DNA from: Methanobacteriota archaeon
GTDB lineage: Archaea > Thermoplasmatota > Poseidoniia > MGIII > CG-Epi1
Direction of reading: 5' to 3'
NCBI GenBank assembly: GCA_016845825.1
Contig: JAERSJ010000134.1
Coordinates: 1-39,780, forward strand
Length of the DNA: 39,780 nucleotides
Numbering within the stretch: position 1 is the stretch's first letter; every line of letters starts with the position of its first letter. Shown here piece by piece: positions 33,335 through 39,780 of the stretch. The position numbers and the translations under genes are program-made. Below the pieces are notes generated by a model. That model made no database searches and was not told the origin of the DNA. It was given only the letters and a program-made list of their open reading frames with translations.

Positions 33335-36300
33335 ATGTCTCGTAAAATAACTGCTTTCTTGCTAGCCATGCTGATGCTACCACTTTCAGCTATGAACACA
33401 TTAGCTGATGAAAATGATCCTGATTTATCAATAAATGAGATAAGTTTTAGTGATGATTCACCCACAGGAGGTGATGAGATAACTATTACCGCAGAGGTCG
33501 CAAATGATGGGGGGACTAGTGGACTAATTACTGTAACTACAAATGTTAGTTTTTACTATGATGGAAACTTTATTGCTAAAGAAACAATAACTATTCCCGG
33601 TGGAAATACCGCAGACGCTGAAACTGAATGGACTGCTGTGGGAGGATCTCACAAAATTAAAGTAATTGTTGATGAAGAAGAGCAAATTACTGAATCTGAC
33701 GAAGATAATAATGAGGAAACCGAAGATATTGCCGTTTCATATCCGCCCATATTGCTTTTAGACGATGATAACAGCGGAAATAATGGTGGTTCGAGGACTG
33801 AAACTGACTCATACTATGCCAATGCCCTTGACAATCTTACTAATCCTATTGCATATGATATAGTAAGAGTCAATAGTAGTGCTGATGCTCCTGGAATAGA
33901 TGTTTTATCAGAATATCAAATGATTATTTGGGTATGTGGAACTGACTACCAAAGTGGAGATACTGACGTAACTTTTACGGATAACGACAAATCAAATGTC
34001 GCAGAATATCTAGAGGATGGAGGGGCTATGTGGGTTATAGGAATGGATATTTTGTATGATTTTGATACATCAGACGGTGATCGTAGCGCTGGTGACTTTG
34101 AACACGATTATCTTGGCGTTAGTTATGCCGATAATGACAGGGCAACACCTGCTGTAGTGTATGGTGTAGACGATGATCCTATTTCTGACGGTATAGAATA
34201 CAATGCTGATGCGATAAGCTCAGATTTTGCAGATGATATTGATCCTAGAAGTGGATTTGAAAAAGTCTTAAGTTCAAATGGAGACTATAATATTTCAACC
34301 ATAAGAACTGAAGATGAATTCAAATTGGTATTCATGACTATCGATTTTAGTTCTATTACGAGTAGCGATGATAGGGACGAATTTATGGAAAACGTTGTTG
34401 AATACCTTGTTGAACAACTAGAAAATGATGTAAGTTTAAGCCGATTTAATACACCTAGAGATGAAGAGACTGTTGAACCTAACGTTGAAAACATTGTAAA
34501 TGTTACAGTAAGAAACAGAGGTACTGAAGACCAGGATAGTATTCAAGTTTCATTAGAAATTACATGTTTGAATAGTTCATACACATTTACTGATTCTGAA
34601 ACTATTTCGCTGGATTCAGGCACTGGTGCTTTTGTTGAGTTTGAATGGGACACTCCTGATGATGAAGATTATGTTTATCAGATAAAGAGTAAGGCCACAA
34701 TTTCAAATGATGAAAAAGAAGAAAATAATGAGAAGATTATCAAAGTCAATACATATGTTACATATGATTTAGAAGTAAAAGACGCACGTGTTACTCCGAT
34801 GATAGCTGAGAAAGATGAAGAAAGAGAAATGAGCGTAATTGTCACAAATAGTGGAGATGTTACAATGAATTCTGAAGTTAGCGGTAAAATTTACGATGGA
34901 GCTGGAAACGTTGTTGAAAATTTAGGAAACAAAGATGTTGAAGATTTAGCTCCAGATGAAAGCTTAACGCTCACATGGGAATGGGAAACTGATGATTATG
35001 GAACTTTTTGGTTTGAAGCTAAAGTAATAGATGATAATGATGAAGTTCCAGAAAATGATATCATTGATTCAATGATGAGAAGTGTCGATGTTGAATTTAG
35101 TGATGACATGGAAAGCGGCGTCAATGGGTGGACTAATTACAAATCATTAAGCAATCCATGGCATTTAATCGATACTGATGAGGATGGTAACAGAGAAGCT
35201 TCTAGCCCAACTCACGCAATGTGGGTAGGAGATGAATCTAAGGGAGATGGAGAATATGACAATAATTGGGACTTCTCTGTTTATACAAGTGAAGAAATCT
35301 CACTTGGTCAAACTAATCCACAGATGTCTGTTGATATTTGGTATAGTACTGAATTTAGTTGGGACGGAGGTAATGTTCAAATTACAACAGACGATGGGGA
35401 AACTTGGGAAGTAATCAACCCTGATGGTGGATATCCTGATGATGCCGTAGTTGGATTGGACAATGAACCTGGATATACTGGAACTTCTGGCGAAGGAGAT
35501 ACTGCTGATTGGGAAACTGCATCCTTTAGTCTTGCAAACTATACTAATCAAGATGTAAGATTCAAATTCAGGTTTGGGACAGATTCAAGTGTAGAAGCCT
35601 ACGAAGGATGGTATATTGATAATATTGAAGTTAGCAGCGGAACTGAAACTCACTTTGAAGATGATTTTGAAGATGGTGACGGAGACTGGATGGCCGATAT
35701 TGTTGAAAGTGAGTGGAATTACTACAGCAACAAATCCTATTCTGGAGATTATTCGTGGTATTTAGGAAACCCAAGTACTGAAACTTACAGTGCATCTCTA
35801 AATGATTCTCTTGAATCTCCTACATTTGACATCGGCGACGGTGCTGAAAAATATGTGTCTGCTATGATATGGTTTGCAATTGACGGTCCAAATGATTTTG
35901 TTAACCTAGAAATAAATCAATCTGGCGAATGGGAACTTTTAGAAACTTTCCCCGGAGATGATGGAGATTACTCTAGCGAATATGATGGAGCTGACGAAAA
36001 TGGATGGCTCTATTTTGAAAGCGATGTAAGTGAGTATGAAGACGATGTTTCATTCAGACTCAGATTTGAATCTAATACCTTCACTCAACTTGAGGGATTA
36101 TATGTTGATAATTTTGCAGTTTATAGTCTTCCGCCAATACCTAACGATGTTGGAACTAAAGAACTAGATTCGCCTAGCACAGCTAAACCAGGAAGATCTG
36201 TAACTTTTACTTCTGAAATCTACAATTTTGGAACAAATGATCAAGATGATTTTGAAATAAGAGGTACAGTAACGAGAGATGATGGTACTGAAGTTTACAA

Positions 36301-39300
36301 CGAAACCCAAACTATTGATACACTTGAATCAAAAGATAATTCTACATTGGAATGGACTTGGGAAGGTGGACCTGAAGGTACCTATACAATAAGAGTAGAA
36401 ACATTATTATCTGGAGATGAGAGGGCCGGTAATAATCCAAAAGAAGAAAATATAGATATAGCTGAAAGTGGCTATAATGTTGCTTTAGCAGTACAAGAAC
36501 AAGCAAAAGATGTACTATCTGGTGAATCTGTAGCATTCAATTTTACGGCCACAAATACTGGAGAAAATAGTGGATATTACGACATAAGCTTAGATTCTGA
36601 ACAAGAAGATGATTGGAAAATTATTTCTCATGTAAATTCTATTTATTTAAGTTCAGGCTCAAGTCAAAACTTTACCGTAGTTGTAATTGCTCCTACATTG
36701 GAACCTACTGGAAATGAACATTCCTTTACTGTAACTGTGACAAGTAGAGATGATCCTGAAACTGAAGACAGTAGTGACATCTCCGCAACTCCATTCTATT
36801 ATTCAGAAGAAGGCGGAGACAAAGTTCTGTTAGTCGATGCAAATTTCGGTAAAAATAATGGATATAACAACTACTATAATGTAGATAAAATAGATAGCCG
36901 CCTAAAATTCGCTCTACAAGAATATTTTACCAATGGTGAAAGCCGAGGATATGATGTTTACACTATGCCTTATGATAGTGAACTTGGCTCATTTGGTGAA
37001 CTGGGGCCTTATCCTACACTAGATTTAATGAATAATTATGATGTAGTTATATGGACTCAAGGCGATCATAATCAAAGAAATATCACTAACTGGCAAGAAT
37101 GTATCAGTGAATATTTAGATCAAGGCGGAAGTCTTTGGATTATGGGGCAACAATTTTTAACTGCATTAAACGGAAGCGATGGGCCAAGAGAGGCTGGTGA
37201 TTTTGAATATGATTATTTTAAGATTGATTACATTAGAAACAATGTTGGAACACCTGATCCACTAATCGGAGTAGATGGAGATGAAATATTTGGCGATGCG
37301 GAATATAGTATGGGAGATACAAGCATATATTTCTCTGACTATGCTGATTGGATAAGACCTAACGATGAAGCCATTGGTGCATTTTATACTGATAGAAGTA
37401 ATTGGTGGCATATTGTAGATACAGTTAGTGATCCAAATCGAAAAGCGAATAGCCCTACTCATTCGATGTGGATAGGGGATGAATCCAAAGGTGACGGAGA
37501 ATATGGTAATGGATGGGACTATTCAGTTTATACTTCAGATGAATTCACTCTCGGAAATAGTCCTCAGCTATCATTCCAACACTACTATGATACTGAAAGT
37601 GAAAGCTATGCTTACGATGGAGGAAACGTACAAATTACCACTGATGGAGGAGAAACGTGGGAAGTTATACAGCCTAATGGAGGATATCCTGCTCAGTCAG
37701 TTAGCGGCTTAGATGGAGAACCTGGTTACTACGGACAATCCGGAGGATGGGTACAAGCTACATTTGATCTAACAAATTTCTCAGGTGAAGATGTAAAATT
37801 AAAATGGAGATTTGGAGCTGATGGAGTTATTGACACTTATGAAGGTTGGTATTTTGATGATGTTGAATTAACTTCTAACGGAGGAACCACAAGTCATTTA
37901 TCTGACGATATGGAAGATGGAATGGAAAACTGGGATGATGCTGCACAGGTTTTCAACATGTCTTTACATTATGATGGAGATTACAGATTAATTGTTTCTC
38001 CTTTTACATTTGGTAAGGTTAATACTTCCAACGATCGTGAGGACATGGTAGGAAGAGCTCTCGACTGGTTACGAGCCTCTGCAGCTGCAGACGACGTAGG
38101 AGTTAAAGTACTCAAATTAGAAAACGACGCAAAAGAAAATTCTACTATTTCGTTTTCAAGTATAATAAAGAATTATGGCTCAGATACTCAAGCCGCTATT
38201 GATGTTAAAGCAACTATTCTAGACTCTGAAGGAAACGAAGTCTGGACTAATAATCAACAGATAACAGGACCATTAGAATCAGGCGAAGAAGAAACATTAG
38301 AATGGGAGTGGGAAAGTAATAATCCTGGTGAATACATAATTATTGTAGAGACTACAAAAGAGGACGAAAATCATAGAAATGATGATAAAGAAATTGATTT
38401 AGATGTTGAAATGGTTCATCTGCCTGAGATATCTACTTTTAATCAAGATAAAGAAGGTGAGCCTGGTGCAAAATTAGAATTTAATATTGTTATCAAAAAC
38501 GGAGCTTCTGGAACTGATACATTCTATCTTGATATGGTTGGATCTGCTGAAGATTGGGGCTCTATGACAAATCAAATGGAAATGAAAAGTAATGAAAGCA
38601 AAGATATTGAACTGCAAATAACAATACCAGATGATGCTGAATATGATTTATATGATCTAACTATCATTCTAACTGCCGGAGACGTTACTGAAACCTTAGA
38701 CTTAACTATAGACGTGACAGATAATCCTACAAATTATGAAGTGGAGATAGCTGTAAGTCCAACAAACACTGAATCCGTAGCTGGACAAGATGTAGAATTT
38801 AGTGTAACAATATACAACAACGGGGATGAAACAGATACCTTTGATCTTGAAGTTTTAGGTGATGAAAGTGAATGGGTCCAATTTGAAGAAAACGGAATTA
38901 CTATTGGAGCTGATGGTGAAACTACTGTTAATGGAATAATCTCAATTCCTGATGACCAAGATGATGGAAATGTGTATATTGAAGTTGAAGCAACTTCAAG
39001 GGGTGACGAAACTGCAAAAGACGATAAAACAATCAGAGTATCTGTAGAAGAATTAGAAACGGGTGTAACTCTAAGAAGAGAAGGATCTGGCTTAAGAACA
39101 ATAGCTCCCGGTGAATCTGACACTATCATGTTTAATATTTTGAGTGACGGAAATGGAAAACAATCTATAGAAGTAGTTGCTGAAAGTCAAGCTGGAAGCT
39201 GGGTTGTGTTAGAACCTGCAACATTTGATTTAGATGTTGATGAAGCTGAAATTGTAAGTGCAACTGTAAATGTTCCATTAGGGACATCTGATGCAACATA

Positions 39301-39780
39301 TCGCTTAGAAATATTAATTTTTGATGGCAATGGTAATGAATTAGCAAAATCTATATCAAATATTGTCGTACAAACTCCAATTGAAGAAATTCAAGATGTT
39401 TCTCTTTGCTTCGCTGATTTGAGTAACCTATGTTTAGATTCAGCAAATTTTGAAATCACTATTGAAGCTTCTAAAATACAAACTGCATCTACTGGCTTTA
39501 TTATTGAAAACAAAGGAACTGTGGATGTAGATGTGGCGCTTGAATTGATTATGCCAGACGGAACTAAAGATACTGATCTTTATTTTGATGAAAATAGTAA
39601 GGAATGGAGAGTTGCTATTTCTCCATCTGATACTAAATTATATCCATTAAAAGTTCAAGCTGGTGAAACCCTAGATTGGGGAGCTTTAGCTGTAATTGCA
39701 AGAGAAGTTTTACCTGGAACATACACATACACACTGAATATTTTATCAGCAAGTGAATCTTCAAGTGGAGGATATGTATT
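33335..39780 (+). CDS. Giant exported multidomain protein with CARDB, amidotransferase-like, jelly-roll and NEW3-like domains (3' end outside window)
   Basis: An uninterrupted frame of 2148 codons starts at the ATG at 33335 and leaves the window. Signal peptide (~1-24). Domain order by residue: CARDB-type Ig-like (~30-125); a flavodoxin/class-I amidotransferase-like domain (~130-370, ILLLDDDNSG ... DGGAMWVIG); two CARDB-like (~375-585); a jelly-roll of MAM/choice-of-anchor J type (~588-765); a related domain (~770-925); CARDB (~930-1045); NEW3-like (~1050-1150); a second amidotransferase-like domain (~1165-1340, VLLVDANFG ... QGGSLWIMG) with a jelly-roll (~1350-1520) inserted before its last strand; CARDB and several NEW3-like domains to the end. 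It is very acidic with almost no Cys. No catalytic triad is obvious. Likely a surface or S-layer-associated protein; the role is unknown. Confidence 0.88.
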   Translation, partial: MSRKITAFLLAMLMLPLSAMNTLADENDPDLSINEISFSDDSPTGGDEITITAEVANDGGTSGLITVTTNVSFYYDGNFIAKETITIPGGNTADAETEWTAVGGSHKIKVIVDEEEQITESDEDNNEETEDIAVSYPPILLLDDDNSGNNGGSRTETDSYYANALDNLTNPIAYDIVRVNSSADAPGIDVLSEYQMIIWVCGTDYQSGDTDVTFTDNDKSNVAEYLEDGGAMWVIGMDILYDFDTSDGDRSAGDFEHDYLGVSYADNDRATPAVVYGVDDDPISDGIEYNADAISSDFADDIDPRSGFEKVLSSNGDYNISTIRTEDEFKLVFMTIDFSSITSSDDRDEFMENVVEYLVEQLENDVSLSRFNTPRDEETVEPNVENIVNVTVRNRGTEDQDSIQVSLEITCLNSSYTFTDSETISLDSGTGAFVEFEWDTPDDEDYVYQIKSKATISNDEKEENNEKIIKVNTYVTYDLEVKDARVTPMIAEKDEEREMSVIVTNSGDVTMNSEVSGKIYDGAGNVVENLGNKDVEDLAPDESLTLTWEWETDDYGTFWFEAKVIDDNDEVPENDIIDSMMRSVDVEFSDDMESGVNGWTNYKSLSNPWHLIDTDEDGNREASSPTHAMWVGDESKGDGEYDNNWDFSVYTSEEISLGQTNPQMSVDIWYSTEFSWDGGNVQITTDDGETWEVINPDGGYPDDAVVGLDNEPGYTGTSGEGDTADWETASFSLANYTNQDVRFKFRFGTDSSVEAYEGWYIDNIEVSSGTETHFEDDFEDGDGDWMADIVESEWNYYSNKSYSGDYSWYLGNPSTETYSASLNDSLESPTFDIGDGAEKYVSAMIWFAIDGPNDFVNLEINQSGEWELLETFPGDDGDYSSEYDGADENGWLYFESDVSEYEDDVSFRLRFESNTFTQLEGLYVDNFAVYSLPPIPNDVGTKELDSPSTAKPGRSVTFTSEIYNFGTNDQDDFEIRGTVTRDDGTEVYNETQTIDTLESKDNSTLEWTWEGGPEGTYTIRVETLLSGDERAGNNPKEENIDIAESGYNVALAVQEQAKDVLSGESVAFNFTATNTGENSGYYDISLDSEQEDDWKIISHVNSIYLSSGSSQNFTVVVIAPTLEPTGNEHSFTVTVTSRDDPETEDSSDISATPFYYSEEGGDKVLLVDANFGKNNGYNNYYNVDKIDSRLKFALQEYFTNGESRGYDVYTMPYDSELGSFGELGPYPTLDLMNNYDVVIWTQGDHNQRNITNWQECISEYLDQGGSLWIMGQQFLTALNGSDGPREAGDFEYDYFKIDYIRNNVGTPDPLIGVDGDEIFGDAEYSMGDTSIYFSDYADWIRPNDEAIGAFYTDRSNWWHIVDTVSDPNRKANSPTHSMWIGDESKGDGEYGNGWDYSVYTSDEFTLGNSPQLSFQHYYDTESESYAYDGGNVQITTDGGETWEVIQPNGGYPAQSVSGLDGEPGYYGQSGGWVQATFDLTNFSGEDVKLKWRFGADGVIDTYEGWYFDDVELTSNGGTTSHLSDDMEDGMENWDDAAQVFNMSLHYDGDYRLIVSPFTFGKVNTSNDREDMVGRALDWLRASAAADDVGVKVLKLENDAKENSTISFSSIIKNYGSDTQAAIDVKATILDSEGNEVWTNNQQITGPLESGEEETLEWEWESNNPGEYIIIVETTKEDENHRNDDKEIDLDVEMVHLPEISTFNQDKEGEPGAKLEFNIVIKNGASGTDTFYLDMVGSAEDWGSMTNQMEMKSNESKDIELQITIPDDAEYDLYDLTIILTAGDVTETLDLTIDVTDNPTNYEVEIAVSPTNTESVAGQDVEFSVTIYNNGDETDTFDLEVLGDESEWVQFEENGITIGADGETTVNGIISIPDDQDDGNVYIEVEATSRGDETAKDDKTIRVSVEELETGVTLRREGSGLRTIAPGESDTIMFNILSDGNGKQSIEVVAESQAGSWVVLEPATFDLDVDEAEIVSATVNVPLGTSDATYRLEILIFDGNGNELAKSISNIVVQTPIEEIQDVSLCFADLSNLCLDSANFEITIEASKIQTASTGFIIENKGTVDVDVALELIMPDGTKDTDLYFDENSKEWRVAISPSDTKLYPLKVQAGETLDWGALAVIAREVLPGTYTYTLNILSASESSSGGYV
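35205..35640 (+). repeat. Jelly-roll domain copy A in the giant exported protein
   Basis: Encodes SPTHAMWVGDESKGDGEY, DGGNVQITTDDGETWEVI and YEGWYIDNIEVSS. The same series occurs at about 37452-37900, so the two are duplicated domains. The DNA has diverged mainly at third positions. Confidence 0.75.
37452..37900 (+). repeat. Jelly-roll domain copy B, nested in the second amidotransferase-like domain
   Basis: Encodes SPTHSMWIGDESKGDGEY, DGGNVQITTDGGETWEVI and YEGWYFDDVELTS, matching copy A. Unlike copy A it interrupts the second amidotransferase-like domain, whose last strand and helix resume near 37980 (YRLIVSPFTFGK ... ALDWLRA). Confidence 0.75.

Noticed and set aside
33274-33465. 63-aa minus-strand ORF overlapping the folA end and the start of the giant protein
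   Set aside because: It is antisense to two confident coding regions and to a promoter, with no protein-like signature.
35232-35414. 60-aa plus-strand ORF, with a similar one at 37479-37712
   Set aside because: Both are the +1 frame of the duplicated jelly-roll domain. Their mutual similarity reflects the duplication, not a gene.
1-39780. tRNA, rRNA, CRISPR array, insertion sequence or prophage
   Set aside because: I saw no cloverleaf, conserved rRNA stretch, regular direct repeats with spacers, transposase or integrase. All gaps are under 300 bases and are covered by promoters or the small ORF.

Overview
The window looks like one contig from a low-GC planktonic marine archaeon of the Thermoplasmatota, most likely Marine Group II (Poseidoniales) or Marine Group III. 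This is an inference. The support is a consistent archaeal promoter pattern (TATA-like boxes centred 25-26 nt before the start codon, implying leaderless mRNAs), tightly packed genes, Asp/Glu-rich secreted proteins with C-terminal membrane tails, cupredoxin and fasciclin proteins, a bacterial-type MutL and an aerobic haem-copper oxidase. There is no rRNA, tRNA, transposon or CRISPR array to fix the lineage.

Region by region. 1-5300: a partial membrane protein, MutL, an RND/MMPL exporter and a cupin whose start codon lies in a perfect hairpin. 5300-14860 (minus strand): two very large copper-protein genes (EF-hand, LDLa-like and His/Asp-rich segments plus cupredoxin; cupredoxin plus three fasciclin domains plus cupredoxin), an M20 peptidase and a C-type-lectin surface protein. 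14900-21260 (plus strand): a complete aerobic oxidase operon, ctaA-ctaB-coxB-coxA-coxC-coxD, in which CoxA carries an extra N-terminal exported domain with a Cys-x-Cys-His motif. 21260-24330 (minus strand, convergent): a DoxX-like protein, a SCO copper chaperone with a thioredoxin domain nested inside it, a membrane thioredoxin and a VKOR, which looks like a CuA and disulfide assembly set for that oxidase. 24440-33290: phenylalanine hydroxylase, an A-type Fe-S carrier operon, a cyclophilin, an S15-type hydrolase, MscS, a PCD-like protein with an altered active site, an undescribed 42-aa ORF, and the thyA-folA pair. 33335 to the end: an open reading frame of at least 2148 codons for a giant exported multidomain protein, truncated by the window edge.

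How the genes fit together. The centre is an aerobic respiratory locus: haem A synthesis, oxidase subunits, CuA metallation, disulfide formation and, nearby, anchored copper proteins that could carry electrons to CuA. No cytochrome c or bc1 gene is in the window. The most unusual items are the SCO protein with a nested thioredoxin domain and a sister thioredoxin gene next door, the CoxA fusion, the domain nesting in the giant secreted protein, and the hairpin over the cupin start codon.
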